A DNA stretch of 64,000 nt from Ulvibacterium marinum (GTDB taxonomy: Bacteria; Bacteroidota; Bacteroidia; Flavobacteriales; Flavobacteriaceae): contig NZ_RBCJ01000001.1 in NCBI RefSeq assembly GCF_003626755.1, positions 1,488,001 to 1,552,000 on the forward strand, written 5' to 3'. Below the pieces are notes generated by a model that was not told the DNA's origin, made no database searches, and saw nothing but the letters and a program-made list of their open reading frames with translations. Position numbers and translations under genes: made by a program. This document shows positions 10,401-17,908 of this stretch, piece by piece (position 1 is the stretch's first letter; every line of letters begins with the position of its first letter).

Positions 10401-10858
10401 TGTTTTCCCAATCATTCGTGGAAACCAGATGGAGAGGACTTGCCGGTGTAACCAACGATCGTGAGGTAGACGATATAATCCCGGGTGTCAAAGGGACATT
10501 GGTAGATGGTAACCCTGTGGTTACTGGCGAAAATGACATTCCCATAAAAAAAGACTTTGCCTATTACAATAGTATTGGTGCGTTCAATCCTACCGAACAG
10601 TCATTGCAAGATGCCTCGTTTGTAAGATTGCGTGAGATAATTTTAAATTATGACATCCCTGAAAAAGCCCTTGGTAAATCGTTTATTAATTCTGCATCGG
10701 TATATGTGTCAGGCCGAAACCTATTTCTGATATCCGATTCATTTACCGACCCCGAGGTAAACTTTACGGACGGCAGGAGCGGAAATACCGCTGGTTTAGA
10801 GTGGTCACAGATACCACAGACCAAAAGTATAGGAGTTGGAGTTAGGGTTAATTTTTAA
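7475..10858 (+). CDS. SusC/RagA-type TonB-dependent receptor with N-terminal STN signalling domain
   Basis: Outer-membrane active importer of 1127 aa. After a signal sequence (hydrophobic core CFLVVSFMLFQL) comes an STN domain (residues about 48-115, APLKRVLNEIKAQTGYSFFY) that contacts the FecR protein. Then a carboxypeptidase-regulatory-like domain (about 130-215, ISGTVKDENGTPLPGANI), the plug with SusC features (VVTSFGIRKSKKAV, IKIRGSRSLTGNNQPLFVVDGAPI, ALYGLRASNGVVLITTK) and a long beta-barrel ending in GVGVRVNF. The first ATG gives a long cytoplasmic leader; an internal ATG at codon 11 (MKVRGQKLNF) is an alternative start. It pairs with the SusD gene 10 bp downstream. The imported substrate is unknown; the STN domain argues for sigma/anti-sigma control. 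Confidence 0.96.
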   Translation: MKKSDEDDFRMKVRGQKLNFKMKFCFLVVSFMLFQLSANTVMSQKKMEFNYDNAPLKRVLNEIKAQTGYSFFYNVKEIDDTQKTSVNADKETVREVLNRLAEKANFDFKINRNQIVLTQRKITPDRFQDREISGTVKDENGTPLPGANIIEKGTIKGVTADFDGNFSIEISDENATLLVSYIGFATKEIAVNGQSTINVVLQESAQGLDEVVVTSFGIRKSKKAVVYATQEVGGEDLAQVGNPNVLNGLQGKVAGVSVNLSSGMPGRSPSIKIRGSRSLTGNNQPLFVVDGAPISGNIQDINPNNIESINVLKGPAASALYGLRASNGVVLITTKSGKSIDGKPTISLETFYSIDDVAYLPDLQTTFAQGANGELNVNGPFSWGPRISEIGTYTNNLGQEEVARSYDNDKAFYRSGSTSNTNLSISNVGTIGSYSLGVGHNSQEGIIPGTDLRRTNLNFNGKLNVSERFSTTISFNYSDLNYNDYPDLTGNNNYFRSLTDVPPSYNLAGTAFANENDPYLQQYFRSTQNNPYWVVNNNYRNTERPRTLGNILFDYQITDDLSLNYRFGVDNFTSRTEDFRELGTGQAGRTNPPSGGRISIQNQKATQLNSNLFLSYNKELGKDFLLDLVVGNEIFDEKRNSEISSGSNFVTGGWANLANATIINGSNFESRQRIVGFYGNMNLGWQDKIYLNASGRNDYVSNMPVDNRSFFYPSVGTSFILTNIFPKLENAMSFGKIRATWAEVGQAGPLFVNGTGFVSNNPGGFNFPFNGIASFSQQTTRINPNLGPENTKSYELGFDFRFFNDRLSIDYTYFNSISEGQIFEVPLPLSTGAENEIRNAGEISSKGHEVILNLIPIRNESFTWNLTTNFNTVDNKVVSLVEGVERIDINSGIIVAEEGFDYPSIIGLSYVEDPASGQPVIQSDPDASGFGFPIVDTERKIIGSALPDFEMNFINNFTYKDLSLSFQIDWRSGGQMFSQSFVETRWRGLAGVTNDREVDDIIPGVKGTLVDGNPVVTGENDIPIKKDFAYYNSIGAFNPTEQSLQDASFVRLREIILNYDIPEKALGKSFINSASVYVSGRNLFLISDSFTDPEVNFTDGRSGNTAGLEWSQIPQTKSIGVGVRVNF

Positions 10859-10868
10859 ATAAAAAATC

Positions 10869-12308
10869 ATGAAAAATATAAAAAGATTCACTTTAGTAAT
10901 ATTTCTTATTGGTCTGTTTTCCTCTTGTAGTGAGGATACCCTTACAGAAATTGATACCAACCCAAATGTTGTAAATGATGCACCTCTGAATTCTTTGTTG
11001 CCCCAACTGATTATATCGTATAGCAACGAAATAGTTGGAAGGGAGGGAGCTATCCACGCCGGATTCATGTCAGAACAGACTAGCGGCGTACTAGGCTTTA
11101 ACAGTTATACCGATTTGGAACGTTCAAGTGCTAGGGGTTGGGAAAATGGCTATTTAATGCTGAACGACCTTGAATTTATGAAAGCCAAAGCTACAGAAAA
11201 TGAAGCTTGGACCTATGCGGGGATTGCAGACATATTAAAGGCTTTTACTTTGACTACGTTGATAGATTTGTACGGAGATATTCCATTTTCGGAAGCGTTA
11301 CAATCTGAAATAAGAAATCCTGTATTCGAAGCGCATGAAACTTTATATCCGCAAATACACGAAATTCTAGATACCGCCATAGAGAATCTGGGGAAATCAG
11401 ATTCAAATCCGCCCGCGCAAGATGATTTGGTGTTCAATGGGGATCAAAGTTTATGGACAAAGACAGCATATGGGCTCAAGGCTAGATTGTACAACAAACT
11501 AAGCAATTTGGATGCGACCAGCTCTGCCCAAAACGCCCTTTCGGCTATTGGTAGTTCATTTGCGTCAGCCGATGAGAATTTTTCGATCACAATTTACAAT
11601 AGCTCCTTGGAAAACGGAAACCCCTATGCGGTCGGTCAAAATGGTCAGCCACAATCGGCGGTAGGCAATGTTTATGATGTGATGTTATCTTTCGCACCAA
11701 ACGCAATAATCGAGGAAGACCCGAGGTCTATCTTGTGGTTCTCGACTATTGGTGGTGTTCGGATACCGGCGCCAAGCGGGGTAGCAGATGCCGATTTTGG
11801 AGAGCCTAGATTGGATGGTGCCATCTATTCCAAACCTTTGTTTCTAAAATCTACTGCGGCTCCGTTACCTATTTTAACCTATAATGAGCTCCTATTTATA
11901 AAAGCGGAAGCCAATTTTAGATTAGGAAATACTTCGGAAGCATATAGTGCCTATCAAGAGGCCGTTCAGTTGGCTTTGGAAGAATCTTCAGATTTTAGTG
12001 CCGAGGTCCAAATCGAACCCGCCGATGTTTCATCCTATCTAGGCTATCCAGAAGTGTCTCCTGGGGAAGGGGGCCTAACGTTGGAAACAATTATTTCCCA
12101 GAAGTATATCTACCTCTTTAAATTTCAATGGATAGAAGCCTACAATGAAACCAGAAAATTCGACTTCTTTCCGGCAACTAATCCTGAAGGACGGGCAAAT
12201 AGAATGTTATATCCGATTTCAGAAGTTACACGAAATCCCAATACACCTTCTGATGTGAACTTTTCGACCTTGTTCGGTAGCAGCACCAAGTTAGTATGGG
12301 CGAAATAA
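10869..12308 (+). CDS. SusD/RagB-like outer-membrane lipoprotein, SusD-like_2 type
   Basis: Surface lipoprotein that forms the lid of the SusC importer and captures substrate. The lipobox is GLFSSC with Cys near residue 20, followed by acidic residues (SEDTLTEID), typical of surface-exported Bacteroidetes lipoproteins. The 479-aa chain shows hallmarks of the shorter SusD_2 class: INPN-like start TNPNVVNDAPLNSLLPQL, TLIDLYGDIPFSEAL near 133 and YNELLFIKAEANFRLGN near 335, the TPR-like part of the fold. It is translationally close to susC and followed by a strong terminator, so susC-susD form one unit. Confidence 0.93.
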   Translation: MKNIKRFTLVIFLIGLFSSCSEDTLTEIDTNPNVVNDAPLNSLLPQLIISYSNEIVGREGAIHAGFMSEQTSGVLGFNSYTDLERSSARGWENGYLMLNDLEFMKAKATENEAWTYAGIADILKAFTLTTLIDLYGDIPFSEALQSEIRNPVFEAHETLYPQIHEILDTAIENLGKSDSNPPAQDDLVFNGDQSLWTKTAYGLKARLYNKLSNLDATSSAQNALSAIGSSFASADENFSITIYNSSLENGNPYAVGQNGQPQSAVGNVYDVMLSFAPNAIIEEDPRSILWFSTIGGVRIPAPSGVADADFGEPRLDGAIYSKPLFLKSTAAPLPILTYNELLFIKAEANFRLGNTSEAYSAYQEAVQLALEESSDFSAEVQIEPADVSSYLGYPEVSPGEGGLTLETIISQKYIYLFKFQWIEAYNETRKFDFFPATNPEGRANRMLYPISEVTRNPNTPSDVNFSTLFGSSTKLVWAK

Positions 12309-12337
12309 TTTAGTTTGTTGAGTTAGTTTAGTTTTTT

Positions 12338-12375
12338 GAACGAAGGGGGTTGAATTTTTTAACCCCCTTTTGTTC
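12338..12375 (+). terminator. Strong rho-independent terminator after susD
   Basis: GGGGGTT and AACCCCC pair around GAATTTTTT, extended by GAACGAA/TTTTGTTC. This G+C-rich stem with a T tract ends the susC-susD transcript. It implies that the following FAD oxidoreductase has its own promoter or depends on read-through. Confidence 0.85.
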
Positions 12376-12481
12376 GATTATTTAAATTAACTCATAGGGT
12401 AAGGAACACTTACGGATATTTTAAAATCGGAACAGAATTCATTATGAAGAACTCACTGATAAGGTCTAAAAAAATTGGTTA

Positions 12482-14422
12482 ATGATGAATCCATTTAAGA
12501 AAAATATGGGTCAACTGATTATTTTGGTTTTTCTCATGTTTTATTTGAACCCTGTTAAAGCAATTCAGGGGAAAGTTCTCGAAAACCAGTATGATTTGGT
12601 TATAGCAGGTGCCACTTTTTCAGGTATGGCCGCGGCGATCAATGCTGCAAAGTATGGTCATTCAGTAGTTATTGTCGAAGAATATCCTATTATTGGTGGT
12701 CTTATGACCGGTGGTCTATCGTTTACGGATTTTATTTCCTACGAAGCCTTGGGCGGTACTTTTAAAGATTATATGAAACGTGTTGAAAAGTACTATTTGG
12801 ATAAATATGGAAAGAGATCCAAACAATTTAAAGATTGTCATGGCGGCATCCATGCAGAACCACATGTTACCCTTCAGATTTTTAAGGAAATGCTCGATGA
12901 ATTTCCGAATATAAAGGTTTTGGTAAACCATCGTTTACACTCCGCTTTAATGGACAAACCGGAGAACGGAACAAAAGTAATTAAAGCAGCCGTATGTACA
13001 GATCTGGAATCCAATACTTCGGTTATCCTGAATGGAAAAATATTTATTGATGCAACTTATGAGGGTGATTTGGCGGCCTATGCAGGTGCAGAATATCGCA
13101 TAGGAAGGGAATCCCGTCGAGAATACGGAGAACCTTTTGCTGGCAAGCTTTTTTTTGATAAAGGAAAAATTTTGGTAGGTAGTTCGGGCGAGGGCGACCA
13201 TAGGGTTCAGGCTTATAATTTCAGGTTGATTATGACCAATGACCCAAAGAACCAGACCAAAATAGAAAGGCCAAAAGGCTATGTTCGTGAAGATTATCTA
13301 CCAATCTCGGATGTTTTAAAACAGGGAAAAGTATCCCAAGTTTTTATTGAAAAAAGTCGTGATGGTATTTTTCGATCACAAATGTTACCGAATAACAAGG
13401 CCGATGTAAATGACATCAAAAACGCACCGGTCAGAATGACTATGCTGGGAGAAAACTACGAGTACCCTGACGGCGATTGGGAAACTCGAAAAAAAATTAT
13501 CCAACGGCATAAAGAGCATATTCTTGGCATGGTCTATTTTATCCAAAACGACTCTTCGGTCCCCAAAAAATATAAAAATGAGGCCAAAGGATGGGGTCTG
13601 GCCAAAGACGAATTTATCGATACCAACAACTTTCCGCCAAGGCTCTACATTAGAGAAGCAAGAAGAATTATGGGGGAATATGTATTTACCCAAAATGATG
13701 TTAATACCATCGGAAATTCCTTGATCGTTGCATTAAAGGAAGATGCCATTGCCATAGGCGACTATGCACTAAACTGCCATGGGGTCTCTCCAGGTTCTCT
13801 TTATCCTTCCATTGCGGAAGGGGATTTTAATTTTATACCTCCGCCGTTTCAAATACCTTTTGGCGTAATCAAACCAAAAGGCTTTTCCAACCTCTTGGTT
13901 TCTGTTGCCGTATCAGCAAGCCATGTCGGTTTCAGTGGCCTACGATTGGAACCGACATGGACAGCACTTGGTCAAGCTACCGGTCTGACCGCCCATTTAG
14001 CTTTGGAAAAAGATATTTCCATTTCAAAAGTGGATGTCAAAGAGGTGCAGGATTTATTACATCAGAACAAAGCCAAAACAGCATACGTTTCGGATATAGA
14101 CGGCGATTCCCCATATTTTGAAGCGGCGCAATTTTTGGGGGTACGCGGTTTTTTACATGATGTATACCTTATGAAGGAAAACGAAATGCCCGGTACTGAA
14201 ACCTACAAAAGTATCAGGGGAACGCAATACGCTTATGCGTTTCCTTTCCATGAATTGGAACCTAACGAACCTTTAGAGCTACAATTGGCCGAAAAGTGGA
14301 TGGAAAGGCTAGATTCCACCAAATTAAGAAATGAGATGGAAGTTTATTTGGAAGAAAATCCGCTTACCAGAGGAGCATTTTTGCTTAAAATATATGATAC
14401 GATAAAGAGTCAAGAACTATAA
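12482..14422 (+). CDS. Exported FAD-dependent oxidoreductase, FAD_oxidored family
   Basis: A 646-aa flavoprotein with a signal peptide or membrane anchor (LIILVFLMFYLNPVKA) and then the FAD-binding Rossmann motif YDLVIAGATFSGMAAAINAAK near residues 40-60, with EE at the end of strand 2. Further family features are IGGLMTGGLS near 73, IDATYEGDLAAYAGAEYRIG near 187 and the second FAD contact near 470-500 (LLVSVAVSASHVGFSGLRLEP). Proteins of this group are common in polysaccharide-use loci of Bacteroidetes and Planctomycetes, often as putative dehydrogenases with undefined substrates. Two adjacent ATGs begin the frame (12482 and 12485). It is 42 bp before a second, shorter flavoprotein of the same family. 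Confidence 0.88.
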   Translation: MMNPFKKNMGQLIILVFLMFYLNPVKAIQGKVLENQYDLVIAGATFSGMAAAINAAKYGHSVVIVEEYPIIGGLMTGGLSFTDFISYEALGGTFKDYMKRVEKYYLDKYGKRSKQFKDCHGGIHAEPHVTLQIFKEMLDEFPNIKVLVNHRLHSALMDKPENGTKVIKAAVCTDLESNTSVILNGKIFIDATYEGDLAAYAGAEYRIGRESRREYGEPFAGKLFFDKGKILVGSSGEGDHRVQAYNFRLIMTNDPKNQTKIERPKGYVREDYLPISDVLKQGKVSQVFIEKSRDGIFRSQMLPNNKADVNDIKNAPVRMTMLGENYEYPDGDWETRKKIIQRHKEHILGMVYFIQNDSSVPKKYKNEAKGWGLAKDEFIDTNNFPPRLYIREARRIMGEYVFTQNDVNTIGNSLIVALKEDAIAIGDYALNCHGVSPGSLYPSIAEGDFNFIPPPFQIPFGVIKPKGFSNLLVSVAVSASHVGFSGLRLEPTWTALGQATGLTAHLALEKDISISKVDVKEVQDLLHQNKAKTAYVSDIDGDSPYFEAAQFLGVRGFLHDVYLMKENEMPGTETYKSIRGTQYAYAFPFHELEPNEPLELQLAEKWMERLDSTKLRNEMEVYLEENPLTRGAFLLKIYDTIKSQEL

Positions 14423-14464
14423 TTCATTTTAATCGGTTCTATTTAATAATCAAAAATATGGTAT

Positions 14465-15829
14465 ATGGAAACGAATAGAAGAAGATTCATCAAAACAGGA
14501 CTGCTAGCTGCTACTGCATTGCCGGTTCACGGTGCATTGGGAGAAGATAAAAGTATACCTTTCTCCATAAACAAAGGTTTTATGGAGCCCTCCCGAAGTT
14601 TGCCGATTGCCAAGCAAACCGAGGTCATCGTTTGCGGGGGCGGTCCGGCCGGTATTGCCGCTGCAATAGCTTCCGCCCGTCAAGGGGCCAAAACAACCCT
14701 GATTGAAATGTATGGTTGCCTTGGTGGCATATGGACTACGGGACTCTTAAGCTATATCATAGACTATGAGAACAAGCCGGGTATCATGAAGGAATTAGTA
14801 AATAACCTTGAAAAAAGTGATGCGCAACATTTTGCAAAAGTCTATGATGCAGAATTAATGAAGTGGACACTGGATAAAATGTGTTTGGATGCCGGTGTGG
14901 AAGTAAGGCTTCATACCAAAGTGACTGCTGCTTATAAAAATGCCAAAAATAGTCTGGAATATATTACAACTGAGAGTTTTTCGGGCAGGGAAGCTTGGAA
15001 AGCAAAGGTTTTCATCGACACTACAGGGAATGGAGAACTGGCCGCCCAAGCAGGTTGCTACTTCGATATCGGACATCCTGAATCAGGTAAAACGCAGCCT
15101 ATGTCATTGATGGCTTTGTTGACAGGGGTTAAGGAAGACGAACTGAATAACGGTGGCCTAATGAAGAAAATAGGCTATCCTACGGCTTCGGAAAAGAACT
15201 TCTTGTACAGCGAAATTGAACGGGCCGGACTAAATGCCAGTTATACAAAACCAACTCTTTTTGGGGTAAGGGATGGACTGGTCGCCATGATGGCCAACCA
15301 TCAATATGGAGTATCCATCCTAGATGCAAAACAGGTCAGCAAGGCTACCATCGAGGCACGGGCAGAAGTTAACAATATAGTTAACGGGCTTCGGTCTTTA
15401 GGTGGTGTATGGTCAAATGTTAGGCTTGTTTCAACTGCTTCCCAGATTGGGGTCAGGGAGGGTAGAAGAATTCATGGTAGGTACATGATAACCAAAGAAG
15501 ATTTAATAAAAGGGGCTCAATTCGATGATGGCGTTTGTAGCGTTGACTTTGGCGTCGACGTACATTCCTTGGAAAAAAAAGATGGAGGTGGGTATGGTGG
15601 ACATGGCATAAAATCCAAACCCTATGAAATTCCGTTAGGGGCATTGATAGCCAAAGATGTTGATGGATTGATGATGGCGGGAAGATGTATCAGCGGCGAC
15701 TTTTTCGCCCATGCAAGCTATAGGGTCACTGGCAATGCGGTAGCCATGGGTGAGGCAGCAGGACAGGTTGCTGGTCAAGCGGCATTGGAGAACAAGCGGC
15801 CACAAGAAATAAAATATAGAAAGGTTTAA
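14465..15829 (+). CDS. FAD-dependent oxidoreductase with Tat-type leader
   Basis: The 454-aa protein begins with a twin-arginine-like leader (NRRRFIKTGLLAATALP), suggesting export of a folded, cofactor-loaded enzyme. The dinucleotide motif VIVCGGGPAGIAAAIASARQ (residues about 50-69) and GCLGGIWTTGLLSY match the FAD_oxidored family; IDTTGNGELAAQAGCY near 183 and LMMAGRCISGDFFAHASYR near 398-416 complete the FAD site. It is about 190 residues shorter than the preceding flavoprotein and lacks its C-terminal extension. The pair probably oxidise the same imported or periplasmic compound in series. No Tat genes are in the window. Confidence 0.88.
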   Translation: METNRRRFIKTGLLAATALPVHGALGEDKSIPFSINKGFMEPSRSLPIAKQTEVIVCGGGPAGIAAAIASARQGAKTTLIEMYGCLGGIWTTGLLSYIIDYENKPGIMKELVNNLEKSDAQHFAKVYDAELMKWTLDKMCLDAGVEVRLHTKVTAAYKNAKNSLEYITTESFSGREAWKAKVFIDTTGNGELAAQAGCYFDIGHPESGKTQPMSLMALLTGVKEDELNNGGLMKKIGYPTASEKNFLYSEIERAGLNASYTKPTLFGVRDGLVAMMANHQYGVSILDAKQVSKATIEARAEVNNIVNGLRSLGGVWSNVRLVSTASQIGVREGRRIHGRYMITKEDLIKGAQFDDGVCSVDFGVDVHSLEKKDGGGYGGHGIKSKPYEIPLGALIAKDVDGLMMAGRCISGDFFAHASYRVTGNAVAMGEAAGQVAGQAALENKRPQEIKYRKV

Positions 15830-15863
15830 AAATTAATCCAAACCCGATTAATTCACTGTAAGA

Positions 15864-17303
15864 TTGATTTCATTTATTATATCGATTTGCGTTCTTATAA
15901 TAGGCTATTTTACCTATGGCAAGTTTATCGAAAGAATATTCGGAGTTGAAAAAAATCGTGAGACACCAGCTGTAAGATTGAGGGACGACGTTGACTTTGT
16001 ACCCCTATCGGCCTGGAAAATATTCTTGATTCAGTTTCTAAACATAGCAGGACTAGGCCCTATTTTTGGGGCCATAGCCGGTGCTATGTTCGGTCCGGCC
16101 TCTTTTCTTTGGATTGTATTCGGAAGTATTTTTGCTGGTGCAGTCCACGATTATTTATCTGGCATGCTTTCAGTTCGCCATGATGGCTTGAGTATCAGCG
16201 AAATCGTAGGTATATATTTGGGGGGCAAGATGAAGCAGATTATGCGCCTATTTACCGTAATACTATTGATTTTTGTTGGTACGGTTTTTTTAATAGGTCC
16301 TGCAAAGATTATCGACGGAATGACAGGTAATGTCTGTGGCATCTGGATTTGGGTGGGCATTATTTTGGTCTATTATGTATTATCGACACTACTACCTATA
16401 GACAAGATTATAAGCAAACTGTATCCTGTCTTTGGGGTAGCGATGCTGTTGATGGCCATTGGGCTATTGATTCCACTACTTTTCGGGGACTACCACATTC
16501 CCGAACTTGTTCCCGGCAATATCCGGAATATGACCACCTATCCAGAGGCTAGCCCTTTGTTTCCAATACTATTCGTAACCATTGCCTGTGGAGCCATTTC
16601 GGGTTTTCACGCCACTCAATCTCCTTTGATGGCGCGCTGTATGAAGAATGAAAGTTTGGGAAGGAAAATATTCTATGGCACTATGATAACCGAAGGGATA
16701 GTAGCCCTTATCTGGGCCGCCGCCGCGATGACCTTTTTTGGCAATGTGTCCGAACTAAATGCGGCAATGTTAGCTAACGATAATAACGCGGCCTGGGCGG
16801 CGAACGAGATATCGCTCAATATGCTTGGCGGTATTGGCGGGATACTGGCTTTGCTAGGTCTCGTAGCGGCCCCGATTACTTCAGGAGATACCGCTTTTCG
16901 ATCAGCCCGTCTGATTTTGTCAGATGTTTTTAAATCCGACCAGAAAAAAATAAAGAACAGACTTTTTATAAGTTTCCCTCTGTTCGTGATTGCCTTTGCC
17001 CTCACCCAAATTGATTTTGGCATTATCTGGCGCTATTTCGCATGGAGCAATCAGACCTTGGCAACAGTGGTGCTATGGACGATTACAGCGTACCTCATTT
17101 ACGAAAGCAAGGCCTATTGGGTAACCTTGTTCCCGGCTCTTTTCATGACAATGGTGTGTAGTTCCTATATTTTGGTGTCACCGGAAGGATTTAATCTACC
17201 TAATGACATATCATATTTGGGCGGAGCACTGATAACAGTTTGCACAAGTCTGATTTTTTGGTTCTATACCTTACGAAAGAAAAAAGATTTTGCTGCGATT
17301 TGA
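15864..17303 (+). CDS. CstA-family carbon starvation / peptide or organic acid carrier
   Basis: Polytopic inner-membrane protein of 479 aa with about 13 hydrophobic segments. CstA hallmarks are NIAGLGPIFGAIAGAMFGPASFLWIVFGSIF split over residues about 61-90, AVHDYLSGMLSVRHDG near 93 and ISGFHATQSPLMARC near 245. CstA proteins move peptides or pyruvate-like acids. The frame opens with a TTG at 15864 (MISFII); no ATG precedes the first membrane segment, so a TTG start is needed. It lies 34 bp after the second flavoprotein, so it is probably co-transcribed and may import the oxidised product. Confidence 0.9.
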   Translation: MISFIISICVLIIGYFTYGKFIERIFGVEKNRETPAVRLRDDVDFVPLSAWKIFLIQFLNIAGLGPIFGAIAGAMFGPASFLWIVFGSIFAGAVHDYLSGMLSVRHDGLSISEIVGIYLGGKMKQIMRLFTVILLIFVGTVFLIGPAKIIDGMTGNVCGIWIWVGIILVYYVLSTLLPIDKIISKLYPVFGVAMLLMAIGLLIPLLFGDYHIPELVPGNIRNMTTYPEASPLFPILFVTIACGAISGFHATQSPLMARCMKNESLGRKIFYGTMITEGIVALIWAAAAMTFFGNVSELNAAMLANDNNAAWAANEISLNMLGGIGGILALLGLVAAPITSGDTAFRSARLILSDVFKSDQKKIKNRLFISFPLFVIAFALTQIDFGIIWRYFAWSNQTLATVVLWTITAYLIYESKAYWVTLFPALFMTMVCSSYILVSPEGFNLPNDISYLGGALITVCTSLIFWFYTLRKKKDFAAI

Positions 17304-17428
17304 TGAGGCGGGTACAACACTCGTCGTTAATATTAGTCGAGAAATTAATGGACCGTTGGTTTTTAAAATTTGTCCAAGCCTTTCCAGTCAGGTTTCTCGA
17401 TGCAAGGATACTATATGAATATAATCAT

Positions 17429-17464
17429 TATATTAAGATAGTATTCTTAATATAGAACACGTGT
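17429..17464. promoter_or_regulatory. 10-bp perfect inverted repeat next to second GAACACGTGT site
   Basis: TATATTAAGA and TCTTAATATA are separated by 6 bases (17429-17454), and GAACACGTGT follows at 17455-17464. A T-rich stretch and the Bacteroidetes promoter-like box TATATTTG (17482-17489) come next. This could be the terminator of the CstA operon, or an operator for the promoter of the truncated lipoprotein gene at 17668. Confidence 0.4.
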
Positions 17465-17667
17465 AATATTTTTTTTTAACCTATATTTGCATGGTCAAAA
17501 CAAGAATTTTTTGCGGTTAATTCAAGAGTTTGAATTATCATATATTAAAGAAACTAAAATTGATTTTTCTCAAATTATTTAGTTTCAGTCCTGGCTTCTA
17601 GAGGCTCTCGGGGTATGAAGAAAGATAAAGGTTAGTGAAAAATCCATTTTAATATGAAGTTGAAAAT

Positions 17668-17760
17668 ATGAGCAGAGTACATACACTTTGGAAGATTGTT
17701 TCTATCAATTTTTTTCTATTGTCGCTTATTACCGGGTGTTCAGAAGGAAGACGTTTTTAA
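17668..17760 (+). pseudogene. Lipoprotein gene 5' fragment truncated at the mobile-element left end
   Basis: An ATG opens a 30-codon frame with a textbook lipoprotein signal: positively charged start MSRVHTLWK, hydrophobic core INFFLLSLI and lipobox LITGC, then SEGRRF and a stop. A bare signal peptide is not a plausible complete gene. Immediately after the stop the sequence becomes the T-rich, repeat-bearing leader of an integrase gene. I read this as the N-terminus of a resident lipoprotein gene, probably belonging to the upstream uptake locus, cut by integration. The TATATTTG box at 17482-17489 could be its promoter. The missing remainder should lie beyond the element's right end. Confidence 0.6.
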
Positions 17761-17908
17761 TTTTCATTTGTTTTCATTTGCTTTCTTATGGTCTGAAAAT
17801 CAATATTTTACAACTATTTCCTTTTCATCTGAAAACATTTGACATATATTTAAGAGCACAATTGTTGTACGGATGTTGTACGGATTTCAAATCAATTAAA
17901 TAATAGTT
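17761..17908 (+). other. Candidate left attachment region of the integrative element
   Basis: Between the broken lipoprotein gene and the integrase start lie repeated motifs: TTTCATTTG and its near copies at 17762-17785, TCTGAAAA twice (17792 and 17828 areas) and a perfect tandem repeat of GTTGTACGGAT at 17864-17874 and 17875-17885. Short direct repeats beside an outward-facing integrase are typical recombinase arm or core sites. The exact crossover point cannot be set because the right end is not visible. Confidence 0.45.

Noticed and set aside
17688-17903. 71-codon plus-strand frame between the truncated lipoprotein and the integrase
   Set aside because: It overlaps the lipoprotein signal fragment in another frame, has odd hydrophobic and aromatic composition without domain features, and covers the repeat-bearing leader. 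I treat it as non-coding.
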